A DNA stretch of 6,576 bases from an uncultured Oscillospiraceae bacterium (GCA_934573945.1 CAKTMQ010000092.1:1-6576), one strand, 5' to 3'. Shown: positions 1-5,807, counted from the first letter of the stretch. A program made the numbers and translations. The notes: generated by a model from the sequence alone, not told the origin.

Positions 1-86
1 ATGCGGTCATTCAGCAGACGGGAAAAGATATCATAGGACCGCTCGCCGCGGTTGGTCTGCTCAACAACATAGGGAACCAAACTCAT
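1..86 (-). CDS. clpP: ATP-dependent Clp protease proteolytic subunit ClpP (N-terminal fragment)
   Basis: Only the first 28 codons are present, because the window edge cuts the gene. The translation begins [20 protein letters not shown] and continues FSRLLNDR. This matches the well-conserved ClpP N-terminus, in which a 'LVP.V.EQT.RGER..DI.SRLL' block lines the axial entry pore of the tetradecamer. ClpP is the cytoplasmic serine peptidase that degrades proteins unfolded by ClpX or ClpC. The catalytic Ser-His-Asp residues lie beyond the fragment and cannot be checked. The ATG at 86-84 has a GGAGG at 100-96 with a 9-base spacer, so the start is firm. It lies 56 bases after tig, the common tig-clpP(-clpX) arrangement, so co-transcription is likely. 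A CtsR-like heptad lies in the gap. Confidence 0.94.
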   Translation of the reverse strand, partial: MSLVPYVVEQTNRGERSYDIFSRLLNDR

Positions 87-102
87 GCTAAAATACCTCC
101 GT

Positions 103-119
103 TACGAAAGATAGTCAAA
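103..119 (+). promoter_or_regulatory. possible degenerate CtsR-type operator upstream of clpP
   Basis: Positions 113-119 read AGTCAAA, an exact match to one heptad of the Firmicute CtsR operator (RGTCAAA-NAN-RGTCAAA). The preceding spacer GAT (110-112) fits NAN, but the other heptad, TACGAAA (103-109), matches only in its final AAA. It sits just downstream of a TATACT hexamer on the minus strand (124-119), where a repressor would block clpP transcription. clpP is a classic CtsR target. With only one good half-site this is a weak call, and it could be chance. Confidence 0.25.
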
Positions 120-142
120 GTATACCCACCCTCTGCTGTGAT

Positions 143-1468
143 TTAGTCGTTCTTCTCTTCCTTGGCTTCTTCTTTCGTCTCTTCCTTCGCCTCGGGTGCC
201 AGCGCCTTGGCGGACTTGGCCACTACCTGAATGACCTTCTCGCGCATGACCTGCTCCTTCACGTCCTCAGTGCGCAGGTACTTCTTGACGGTCTCCAGAT
301 CCATGCTGTACTTATCGGCCACCTTCTTCATCTCGGCCTCGACCTCGTCGTCAGAGACTTCCAGATTCTCCGCCTTGATGATGGCGCGGATGGCCAGATC
401 CATTCTCACCTGATTGACGGCAGGATCCTTGGCATCGGCCAGGATCTTGGCCTCGTCCATACCGGTCATCTTCAGATACTGGTCAAAGGGGATACCCTGC
501 GCGGCCAGCTGCTGCTTGAAGCCCTCCACCAGCTGCTGTGCCTGCATCTCCACCATCTCCTCGGGGATCTCGGCCTTGACGCCCTCGGCCACCTTGGTCA
601 TCAGCACGTCCTCAAAGGCACGCTGGGCGGCGGTGGTACGCTCTTCCACCATCTTCTTCTTGATGTCGGCCTTCAGCTCCTTCAGGGTGTCGAACTCGGA
701 CACGTCCTTGGCGAACTCGTCGTCAATGGCGGGCAGCTCCTTGACCTTCACCTCGTTGACCTTCACATGGAACACAACGGGCTTGCCGGCCAGCTCGGGG
801 GTATAGTTCTCGGGGAAGGTGATGCCAATATCCTTCTCTGCGCCGGCCTTCATACCGATCAGCTGATCCTCGAAGCCGGGGACGAAGCTGCCGGAGCCGA
901 TCTCCAGATCAAATGCCTCACCCTTGCCGCCCTCGAAGGCAACACCGTTGTCGAAGCCCTCGAAGTCGATGTTGGCGGTATCGCCCTTCCTCACAGCGCG
1001 ATCCACCGCCACCAGACGGCTGTTGCGCTCGGCCATTTCCTTCAGGCGGGCGTTCACATCAGCAGCCATGACCTTCACCTCGGCCTTGACAGCTTCCAGC
1101 CCCTTGTACTGACCCAGCTCCACCTCGGGATACACGGCCACGGTGCACTTGAACACAGCGCCCTCTTTGCCCACGCTCTCTACTTCCACCTGAGGGTAGC
1201 CAACGACCTCCAGCTTCTGCTCGTCAACGGCGCTCTCATAGGCCTCGGGCAGGATCGCGTTGATGGCTTCCTCATAGAAAACCTCAGCGCCGTACATACT
1301 CTCGATCATCTTGCGGGGCGCATGGCCGGGACGGAAGCCGGGGATGTTCATCTTGCCGCGCATCTTCAGATACGCCTTGTTGACGGCGGTCTCGAATTCC
1401 TCGGCACCAGCCTCGATGGTCAGAGCGACTCTGCTCTTCTCCAGTTTTTCGCAGCTTTTGACAGTCAT
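143..1468 (-). CDS. tig: trigger factor, ribosome-associated chaperone and peptidyl-prolyl isomerase
   Basis: Trigger factor binds the ribosome near the exit tunnel and protects emerging nascent chains. At 441 residues the protein is full length for the family. Residues 1-120 form the ribosome-binding domain, with the signature loop GFRPGHAPRKMIE at 44-56; the usual form is GFRxGK, so a His replaces the Lys here. Residues about 160-245 are the FKBP-like isomerase domain (KGDTANIDFEGF at its start, GSGSFVPGFEDQLIGM at 191-206). Residues about 260-420 are the helical SurA-like chaperone arms. The last 15 residues are an almost pure Lys/Glu/Ala tail that looks disordered. The ATG at 1468 has GGAGG at 1483-1479 with a 10-base spacer. 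The gene has its own candidate promoter and is followed by clpP, a usual partner in protein quality control. Confidence 0.98.
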   Translation of the reverse strand: MTVKSCEKLEKSRVALTIEAGAEEFETAVNKAYLKMRGKMNIPGFRPGHAPRKMIESMYGAEVFYEEAINAILPEAYESAVDEQKLEVVGYPQVEVESVGKEGAVFKCTVAVYPEVELGQYKGLEAVKAEVKVMAADVNARLKEMAERNSRLVAVDRAVRKGDTANIDFEGFDNGVAFEGGKGEAFDLEIGSGSFVPGFEDQLIGMKAGAEKDIGITFPENYTPELAGKPVVFHVKVNEVKVKELPAIDDEFAKDVSEFDTLKELKADIKKKMVEERTTAAQRAFEDVLMTKVAEGVKAEIPEEMVEMQAQQLVEGFKQQLAAQGIPFDQYLKMTGMDEAKILADAKDPAVNQVRMDLAIRAIIKAENLEVSDDEVEAEMKKVADKYSMDLETVKKYLRTEDVKEQVMREKVIQVVAKSAKALAPEAKEETKEEAKEEKND

Positions 1469-1510
1469 TGTTGCTTTTCCTCCAGTTTACATCTATGTTG
1501 TGATGGCATA

Positions 1511-1539
1511 ACAATACAATTTAATCAAGCCAATGTCAT
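1511..1539 (-). promoter_or_regulatory. predicted sigma-A promoter for tig
   Basis: On the minus strand, ATGACA (1539-1534; 5 of 6 to TTGACA) and TATTGT (1516-1511; 4 of 6 to TATAAT) are separated by exactly 17 bases in an A/T-rich gap. Transcription would begin near 1504, giving a leader of about 36 bases before the tig ATG. An alternative pairing, TTGGCT with TATGCC a few bases downstream, also has 17-base spacing but a poorer -10. No U-tract terminator separates tig from the phosphoesterase gene, so some read-through from upstream is possible. Confidence 0.5.
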
Positions 1540-1580
1540 ATGATAACAGAAAACAAATGAAATTTCCATACCTTTTTGCA

Positions 1581-2270
1581 TTATTCGCAAATTTTTTTAG
1601 GGACAAACCCCAAAAAATCACCGGAAACCAGTGAAAACAGCGTGCCGCCCCGCGTTCCTTCGATGGCTCGGCGGTGGGACGCGCCGTGAAGATGTCCATA
1701 ATAGCAGGCACCGACACCGTATTCCCGCAGCAGGCGCAGGATCTCCGGACATTCATAGCCCTGATAGATGGGCGGATAGTGGAGAAAGCAGAGTTTCTCA
1801 TGCTCACCTGCCGCACGCAGCGACGTCTCCAGCCGTCCTACCTCCCGCAGCAGCACTTTTTCATCGTGGGTACCCTGGTTGTCCAGCTCGTAAAACCAGC
1901 CGCGGGTGCCGCACAGCGCCTTATCGCCATAGAACAGGCAATTGTTGTGGAGCACGTCCAGCGTATCCAACCCATGCTCGGCGAAAAAGCGCTTCATCTT
2001 GGCGGCGGTATTCCACCAGAAATCATGGTTGCCTTTCATCAGGATCTTCTTACCGGGCAGGGCATTGATAAACGTGAGATCCTGCAGCGACTCCTCCAAG
2101 CTCATGCCCCAGCTCAGATCCCCGCAGAGCACCGTCACATCATCGTCGCACAGCGACGCAAAGCCCTCTTGGATGCGGTTGACATAGTCGTGCCAGCCGT
2201 CACCGAAAATATCCATGGATTTGTCGCTGTTCAGCGACAGATGCAGATCGCCGATCGCGTATAGTGCCAT
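1581..2270 (-). CDS. calcineurin-like metallophosphoesterase
   Basis: This 229-residue protein is a cytoplasmic metallophosphoesterase with the full set of dimetal-site motifs of the calcineurin-like superfamily. These are GDLH (Asp8, His10), GDLSWG (Asp51), GNHDFWW (Asn81, His82), the histidine of LHYPPIY (His164) and GHLHG (His193, His195). No signal peptide or membrane segment is visible. Length and motifs fit the small bacterial 'predicted phosphohydrolase' group; the substrate cannot be deduced from sequence. The ATG at 2270 follows AAGGAG (2281-2276) with a 5-base spacer. The gene begins 16 bases after the dipeptidase stop, so it is almost certainly the last cistron of the ylqF-rnhB-yraN-dipeptidase run. 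No clear intrinsic terminator follows. A weak 5-bp TTTGC/GCAAA stem spans the stop codon without a U-tract after it. Confidence 0.93.
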   Translation of the reverse strand: MALYAIGDLHLSLNSDKSMDIFGDGWHDYVNRIQEGFASLCDDDVTVLCGDLSWGMSLEESLQDLTFINALPGKKILMKGNHDFWWNTAAKMKRFFAEHGLDTLDVLHNNCLFYGDKALCGTRGWFYELDNQGTHDEKVLLREVGRLETSLRAAGEHEKLCFLHYPPIYQGYECPEILRLLREYGVGACYYGHLHGASHRRAIEGTRGGTLFSLVSGDFLGFVPKKICE

Positions 2271-2286
2271 ACTCGCTCCTTCGTAG

Positions 2287-3249
2287 TCAGATCAGGCGGC
2301 GGAGGTTATTCCAGAAAATATCCTCCAGCAGCGCCTCACCATAGCCCCGCGCCCGCAGCGTGTCATACAGCTTCGGGGCGTCCTGCACGCCGGTCAGGCC
2401 GCCGGCCAATGCCTCACAGCCATCCAGATCGCCGCCCAGGCAAAGAGTCTTTTCCCCGCCCAGCGACAGGAAATGCTCCACATGCGCCACCAGCGCGTCC
2501 ATTGTGGGTTCTCCCACAAAATCCAGATACAGGTTGATACCCACGACGCCTCCCAGGTCGCGGATTGCCCGGAACTGGTCGTCCGTCAGATTCCGGCGGT
2601 GGGGGCACAGCGTCCGGGAATTGGAATGTGACGCCACGATGGGACGCTTTGCCATATGTACCAGATCCCAGAAACCGGCATCAGACAGATGGGAAACGTC
2701 GGGGTAGATCCCGTTGGCCTCCAGCGCGCGGATGAAATCCCGACCCGCGTCGGAAAGCCCCCGCTCCGGCTCCTCCGCATTGGTGCCGGAGAGCACATTG
2801 GCACGGTTCCACACGGGGTTCAGGAATCTGACACCCCAGTCGGCCACGGTCTCCACCCTGCGGACGTCGCAATCGACCAGTTCACCGCCCTCGATGCTCA
2901 GAAGCGCGGCCACCTTGCCGTCGGCCACAGCAGCGTCCACCTCACTGCCGGTGCGGCAGTGGCGCACAATGTCGCTGTTGGCAGCCATCTCCTGTAAAAA
3001 GAAGTCATGCTGCCGTTGACACTGCGCCCACATCCCGTCGTCAGGCGCCTCTGCCGCGTCGTAGAAGATGGCAAAAAACTGGGCGGCACGTCCAAACGTC
3101 TTTTCCCGCAGCAGGTCGATATGGCCGTCATTCTGCCGCAGATGGGCATAACCTCCCCGCCGTGCGTCGCCGTAGGCCACAACACTGCTGCCGTCACCCT
3201 CCATGCAGCGGTAGATGGTATCGCAATGGGCATCAAAATAGGATCTCAT
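2287..3249 (-). CDS. membrane dipeptidase family (peptidase M19, renal dipeptidase-like)
   Basis: This is a zinc dipeptidase of family M19, which hydrolyses dipeptides and often accepts a D-residue at the C-terminal position. From the chosen start it has 320 residues, typical of bacterial M19 enzymes. The metal ligands are all visible: HCD (His8, Asp10), bridging Glu120 in SIEGGE, His187 in DVSHLSD and His208 in ASHSNSR. Also present are the RRN motif (218-220) and GGDLDG (Asp274). No signal peptide is seen, so despite the family name the enzyme is probably cytoplasmic. Three in-frame ATGs lie at 3264, 3255 and 3249. The AGGAG at 3261-3257 is 7 bases from the third, lies inside or against the other two, and therefore favours 3249. 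The 3264 start would give 325 residues and an ATGA overlap with the YraN stop. Peptide salvage or cell-wall peptide recycling is plausible. Confidence 0.95.
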   Translation of the reverse strand: MRSYFDAHCDTIYRCMEGDGSSVVAYGDARRGGYAHLRQNDGHIDLLREKTFGRAAQFFAIFYDAAEAPDDGMWAQCQRQHDFFLQEMAANSDIVRHCRTGSEVDAAVADGKVAALLSIEGGELVDCDVRRVETVADWGVRFLNPVWNRANVLSGTNAEEPERGLSDAGRDFIRALEANGIYPDVSHLSDAGFWDLVHMAKRPIVASHSNSRTLCPHRRNLTDDQFRAIRDLGGVVGINLYLDFVGEPTMDALVAHVEHFLSLGGEKTLCLGGDLDGCEALAGGLTGVQDAPKLYDTLRARGYGEALLEDIFWNNLRRLI

Positions 3250-3256
3250 ATACATT

Positions 3257-3261
3257 CTCCT
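3257..3261 (-). promoter_or_regulatory. ribosome binding site deciding the dipeptidase start
   Basis: Read on the minus strand this is AGGAG, 7 bases before the ATG at 3249. It overlaps the stop codon of the YraN gene (3263-3261), so termination there and re-initiation at 3249 are probably coupled. The ATG at 3264 has only A/T-rich sequence upstream and no Shine-Dalgarno. Confidence 0.7.
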
Positions 3262-3614
3262 CATTGAAAAGCATTTTTTATATAGTGGATACGCGCCTGA
3301 TCAAAGCCGTGTTCGGCATAGACCTCCGCCACATCGAACCGCGCCGGACAATCCAGCCGCTTCTCAGACAGGTACAGCAGCGCCGTTTTGCGGAGCCGAT
3401 TCTGCTTCTGCGCCGTCACATACTCCCGTGGCAGTGCCATCTCCAGATTGGTGCGGGTCTTGACCTCCACAAAGCACAGCACATCGCCGTCCCAGGCAAT
3501 CAGATCGATCTCCCCGAAACGACAGCGATAGCCCTGTGCCGCCAGCCTGAAGCCCTGCTGACGCAGATAGCGTGCTGTCAGCGCCTCTCCCTGCATCCCT
3601 GCAATTCGGCTCAT
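3261..3614 (-). CDS. yraN: YraN/UPF0102 family endonuclease-fold protein
   Basis: This small 117-residue protein has the restriction-endonuclease-like fold of the UPF0102 (YraN) family. The core nuclease motif is intact: GEIDLIAWDGDVLCFVEVKTR contributes Glu35, Asp37, Glu50 and Lys52, the E-xD-x(n)-ExK pattern that binds metal. A GEALTARYL block (9-17) and RFDVAEV near the C-terminus are also family hallmarks. The biological role is not established; the fold and the constant neighbourhood with rnhB suggest DNA or RNA processing. An upstream in-frame ATG at 3629 would add five residues. The ATG at 3614 is preferred because it has GGGAGG (3627-3622) 7 bases upstream and forms an ATGA overlap with the rnhB stop, a standard sign of translational coupling. 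Confidence 0.93.
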   Translation of the reverse strand: MSRIAGMQGEALTARYLRQQGFRLAAQGYRCRFGEIDLIAWDGDVLCFVEVKTRTNLEMALPREYVTAQKQNRLRKTALLYLSEKRLDCPARFDVAEVYAEHGFDQARIHYIKNAFQ

Positions 3615-4234
3615 CGCCGCGCCTCCCACTTCTTCAGAAAGGTCATACGATGCTCCGGGCAGGGGCCATACTGATCCAGCATGGCGTAGTGGAGCTTCGT
3701 ACCGTAACCCTTGTGCTTGGCAAACTGATATTGGGGATAACGCGGATCCAATATCTCTGTTACATAGCGGTCACGGCTCACTTTTGCCAGAACAGACGCC
3801 GCCGCAACGGAGGCTGAACAGCCGTCCCCTCCCACGATGCAGCGATGTGTCGTTGTGATGGCCGCATACCGGCCATCATCCCGATTGCCGTCGATCAGTG
3901 CCAGCTCCGGTGTCAAGGACAGGCCGTCGATGGCCAGCTGCATGGCTTTCATCCGGGCACTGAGAATATCCGTGGCGTCAATTTCCGCCGCGCTGACACT
4001 GGCCACAAACCAGGCCAGTGCCACTTCGGTGATAACCGCATAAAGAGCGTCCCGCTTCTTCTCCGTCAGCTTCTTGGAATCGTTCAATCCCTCGATGCTG
4101 CACCCTGAGGGCAGGATCACCGCCGCTGCATACACCGGCCCCATCAGCGGTCCGGCACCGGCTTCATCTACACCGCAGACCGCCGAGAAGCCCTCCGCCG
4201 CCGCTTGTCGCTCATACACATACAAATCATCCAT
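3611..4234 (-). CDS. rnhB: ribonuclease HII
   Basis: RNase HII nicks DNA 5' to single embedded ribonucleotides and degrades RNA in RNA-DNA hybrids. The 207-residue protein is normal in length. The four acidic catalytic positions are present: Asp23 and Glu24 in GVDEAG, Asp115 in ALIDGN and Asp155 in KVSRDR. The HKGYGTKLH block that follows carries the conserved tyrosine used in junction recognition. One oddity is that the near-universal DEAGRGP motif reads DEAGAGP, with Ala27 (GCC codon) replacing the Arg of the GRG loop. The ATG at 4234 has GGGAG at 4246-4242 with a 7-base spacer; a second stronger GGAGGAG (4258-4252) lies too far away to serve it. The gene starts 45 bases after ylqF, in the same reading frame, and its stop overlaps the yraN start, so it lies in mid-operon. 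Confidence 0.97.
   Translation of the reverse strand: MDDLYVYERQAAAEGFSAVCGVDEAGAGPLMGPVYAAAVILPSGCSIEGLNDSKKLTEKKRDALYAVITEVALAWFVASVSAAEIDATDILSARMKAMQLAIDGLSLTPELALIDGNRDDGRYAAITTTHRCIVGGDGCSASVAAASVLAKVSRDRYVTEILDPRYPQYQFAKHKGYGTKLHYAMLDQYGPCPEHRMTFLKKWEARR
3622..3627 (-). promoter_or_regulatory. ribosome binding site deciding the YraN start
   Basis: On the minus strand this is GGGAGG, 7 bases before the ATG at 3614 and inside the end of rnhB. It would lie within the coding sequence if the upstream ATG at 3629 were used, so it argues for the shorter 117-residue protein. Confidence 0.7.
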
Positions 4235-4279
4235 ATCCCTACTCCCGTATGCTCCTCCGGCAGCTGCAGCAAAGGCAAT

Positions 4280-5146
4280 TCATCCCGCAGTCTCCACCGT
4301 TTCCAGCGTAAAACGTCCCAGCTTCCCGCCGCGGAATTCATCCAGCAGGATACGCGCCATGCGCTCCGTATCCACCTCGGCACCCCGCATCAGGAATCCC
4401 CGCTTGCGCCCCGCCTTGGTCAGCAGGTCATAACCGGTGTCGCCCTCCTCTACCTCAATCTTATACCGCTCCGTCAGCACATCGGCATAATGGCCGCCCA
4501 GATATTCCATCAGATAGCAGGCCAATTCCTCAATGTCCATCACATCGTCCTTGATAGCGCCTGTAAAGGCAAGACGCTTGCCGACTTCCACATCATCAAA
4601 CTTCGGCCACAGGATACCCGGTGTATCCAGCAGTTCCAGCGTGCGATCCACCGGCACCCACTGCTTGGAACGGGTCACACCGGGACGATCCTCCGCTTTG
4701 GCGGTCTTGCGGTGCGCCACCTTGTTGATAAAAGTGGACTTTCCCACATTGGGGATCCCCAGCACCATCACACGGATCGTCCGGCCAACCTGTCCTTTTT
4801 CCGCATAGGCCGCCAGCTTATCTTTCAAAAGCTCACGCACGGCACCCGCGAACTGCGCCGTACCCGCACCGCCCTTGGCGTTGGCTTCCAGTACCGCGCA
4901 GCCCTGCTCCCGGAAATAAGCCGCCCAGCGCTTCGTCTCCCGGGGATCCGCCTGATCTACCCGGTTGAGCACCACCATGCGGGGCTTGCCCGCCGTCATC
5001 TCGTCCACGTCCGGGTTCCGACTGGACAGCGGGATCCGCGCATCCAGTATCTCGCACACCGCATCCATATTCCGGATCTCGGACACGATCATGCGCTTGG
5101 TTTTCGTCATATGGCCGGGAAACCAGCTCAGTCCCTCTATCTGCAC
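4280..5146 (-). CDS. ylqF: ribosome biogenesis GTPase YlqF (RbgA)
   Basis: RbgA is a cytoplasmic circularly permuted GTPase required for late 50S subunit maturation. The 288-residue protein has motifs in the permuted order G4-G5-G1-G2-G3. The N-terminal WFPGHM (8-13) carries the His implicated in GTP hydrolysis, followed by DARIPLSSRNP (35-45). G4 is NRVD at 61-64; the usual form is NKxD. The P-loop G1 is GIPNVGKST (130-138), the G2 threonine lies in RPGVTRS (155-160), and G3 is DTPG (174-177). Residues about 195-288 form the helical C-terminal domain that contacts rRNA. The start is GTG at 5146, supported by AGGTGA (5158-5153) at a 6-base spacing; no better ATG start is seen. It follows rplS and precedes rnhB, a common Firmicute order, and probably begins its own transcript. 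Confidence 0.97.
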   Translation of the reverse strand: MQIEGLSWFPGHMTKTKRMIVSEIRNMDAVCEILDARIPLSSRNPDVDEMTAGKPRMVVLNRVDQADPRETKRWAAYFREQGCAVLEANAKGGAGTAQFAGAVRELLKDKLAAYAEKGQVGRTIRVMVLGIPNVGKSTFINKVAHRKTAKAEDRPGVTRSKQWVPVDRTLELLDTPGILWPKFDDVEVGKRLAFTGAIKDDVMDIEELACYLMEYLGGHYADVLTERYKIEVEEGDTGYDLLTKAGRKRGFLMRGAEVDTERMARILLDEFRGGKLGRFTLETVETAG

Positions 5147-5152
5147 GGTGTA

Positions 5153-5158
5153 TCACCT
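5153..5158 (-). promoter_or_regulatory. ribosome binding site supporting the GTG start of ylqF
   Basis: The minus strand reads AGGTGA here, 6 bases before GTG at 5146. Together with the conserved RbgA N-terminus beginning a few residues later, this fixes the start at a GTG. The other complete genes in the window start with ATG, and the GTG may lower initiation. Confidence 0.65.
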
Positions 5159-5179
5159 CACAAATCTATATTCCGGTAC

Positions 5180-5208
5180 AGTATACCATATTTTTCCTAA
5201 AAAGAAAA
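5180..5208 (-). promoter_or_regulatory. predicted extended -10 promoter for the ylqF-rnhB-yraN operon
   Basis: On the minus strand TGGTATACT (5188-5180) is an extended -10 element: a TGn followed by TATACT, 5 of 6 to consensus. At 17-base spacing the -35 would be TTTTCT (5208-5203), a poor match sitting just beyond the rplS terminator, so activity would rest on the extended -10. Initiation near 5173 gives a leader of about 26 bases. An imperfect inverted repeat, GGTA-N5-TACC, overlaps the -10 and could be an operator or chance. Confidence 0.5.
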
Positions 5209-5210
5209 GC

Positions 5211-5240
5211 AAAAACCGCCCATGTTTATGGGCGGTTTTT
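5211..5240 (-). terminator. intrinsic terminator after rplS (possibly bidirectional)
   Basis: A perfect 13-bp inverted repeat (5211-5223 against 5228-5240) encloses a 4-base loop. The core stem is GC-rich (CCGCCCAT/ATGGGCGG), with flanking A5 and T5 tracts. On the minus strand the hairpin is followed by TTTTT and further T-rich sequence, as expected of a Rho-independent terminator. It begins 15 bases after the rplS stop. The symmetric tracts mean it could also stop plus-strand transcription. Confidence 0.92.
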
Positions 5241-5255
5241 CCGTCATCAGATCGC

Positions 5256-5594
5256 TTACAGCTTCTCGCGGATCTTGGCAGCCTTGCCGACACGATCACG
5301 CAGATAATACAGCTTGGCGCGGCGCACAAAACCGTGACGCACGGTCTCGATGGTCTGAATGGAGGGAGAATGCACGGGGAATACCTTCTCCACGCCCACA
5401 CCGTAGGAGATACGGCGGACGGTGATGGTCTCCTCGATGCCGCCATGCTTCTTGGCAATAACGGTACCCTCAAAAACCTGAATACGCTCGCGGGAGCCTT
5501 CCTTGACCTTCACATGCACGCGGACGGTATCGCCCACTTCCACCTGAGGCACTTCCTTCAGCTGCTTTTCGTTCAACGCTTTAATGAGATCCAT
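5256..5594 (-). CDS. rplS: 50S ribosomal protein L19
   Basis: L19 is a small basic protein at the 30S-50S interface, contributing to the inter-subunit bridge region. The 112-residue translation matches the family along its full length: [13 protein letters not shown] (18-30), [11 protein letters not shown] (37-47), [23 protein letters not shown] (55-77) and the C-terminal [19 protein letters not shown] (90-108). The ATG at 5594 is preceded by AGGAGG (5609-5604) with a 9-base spacer. The gene appears monocistronic, with a strong promoter and structured leader upstream and a hairpin terminator downstream. In many Firmicutes rplS follows rpsP-rimM-trmD; here the upstream gene is instead a DUF2344 protein, so this rplS has been separated from that group. 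Confidence 0.98.
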   Translation of the reverse strand: MDLIKALNEKQLKEVPQVEVGDTVRVHVKVKEGSRERIQVFEGTVIAKKHGGIEETITVRRISYGVGVEKVFPVHSPSIQTIETVRHGFVRRAKLYYLRDRVGKAAKIREKL

Positions 5595-5618
5595 GGATTA
5601 TTTCCTCCTGTATTTATA

Positions 5619-5684
5619 GGTGTTCATAACGCCATTACAAGGGTGCTTTTCGCACCGGCGACAGAGGACCGCCCTTTTTACACC
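5619..5684 (-). promoter_or_regulatory. candidate L19 autoregulatory mRNA leader
   Basis: The 5' untranslated region of rplS can fold into a closed multi-stem unit. An outer helix GGTGT (5684-5680) with ACACC (5623-5619) brackets an inner hairpin GGTGC-GAAAA-GCACC (5656-5642) and a possible GGCG/CGCC stem (5673-5670 with 5660-5657). The unit starts at about the predicted transcription start and ends just before the Shine-Dalgarno. Rfam describes an L19 leader family in low-GC Gram-positives at this position, thought to let L19 repress its own synthesis. I cannot align it to that model here; the call rests on position and base pairing. Confidence 0.5.
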
Positions 5685-5689
5685 ATGAT

Positions 5690-5718
5690 AGAATATCACA
5701 GGAAAGCAGGAAATGCAA
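5690..5718 (-). promoter_or_regulatory. predicted strong sigma-A promoter for rplS
   Basis: On the minus strand TTGCAT (5718-5713; 4 of 6) and TATTCT (5695-5690; 4 of 6) are spaced by exactly 17 bases, and the -10 carries a TGA extension (TGn). A very A/T-rich stretch with repeated A-tracts (about 5750-5722) lies directly upstream, like an UP element recognised by the RNA polymerase alpha subunit. Initiation near 5683 would leave an untranslated leader of about 88 bases. This fits a highly expressed ribosomal gene. Confidence 0.7.
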
Positions 5719-5807
5719 GGGGAAAATTAATTTTTTGTCATTTTTTATTCTCAAGAACCTTCTAAGGGTACTCGTTTCGCGGAGCGGACTGATCCCGCCA
5801 TGACCGC

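Noticed and set aside
767..1543. Plus-strand open frame of 258 codons antisense to tig
   Set aside because: It is a shadow of the trigger factor codon pattern. Its product has no recognisable motif and it reads through the tig promoter region.
1571..1600. Possible terminator at the end of the metallophosphoesterase gene
   Set aside because: The TTTGC/GCAAA stem is short, spans the stop codon and has A-rich rather than U-rich sequence downstream on the coding strand.
3615..3629. Longer YraN start at 3629
   Set aside because: The Shine-Dalgarno would then be inside the gene; the ATG at 3614 has ideal spacing and an ATGA overlap with rnhB.
4205..5200. Plus-strand open frame of 331 codons antisense to ylqF and the start of rnhB
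   Set aside because: The protein is rich in His, Arg and Leu, resembles no family I recognise, and lies opposite two firmly identified genes with good start sites. Long antisense frames are expected in GC-rich coding DNA.
5598..5635. Two overlapping mini-ORFs (M-A-L-stop, then a 9-codon Lys/Arg-rich peptide) just before rplS, the second ending 3 bases before its ATG
   Set aside because: Neither has a Shine-Dalgarno, and the second one encodes the rplS ribosome binding site itself. Probably chance, though a leader peptide cannot be excluded.
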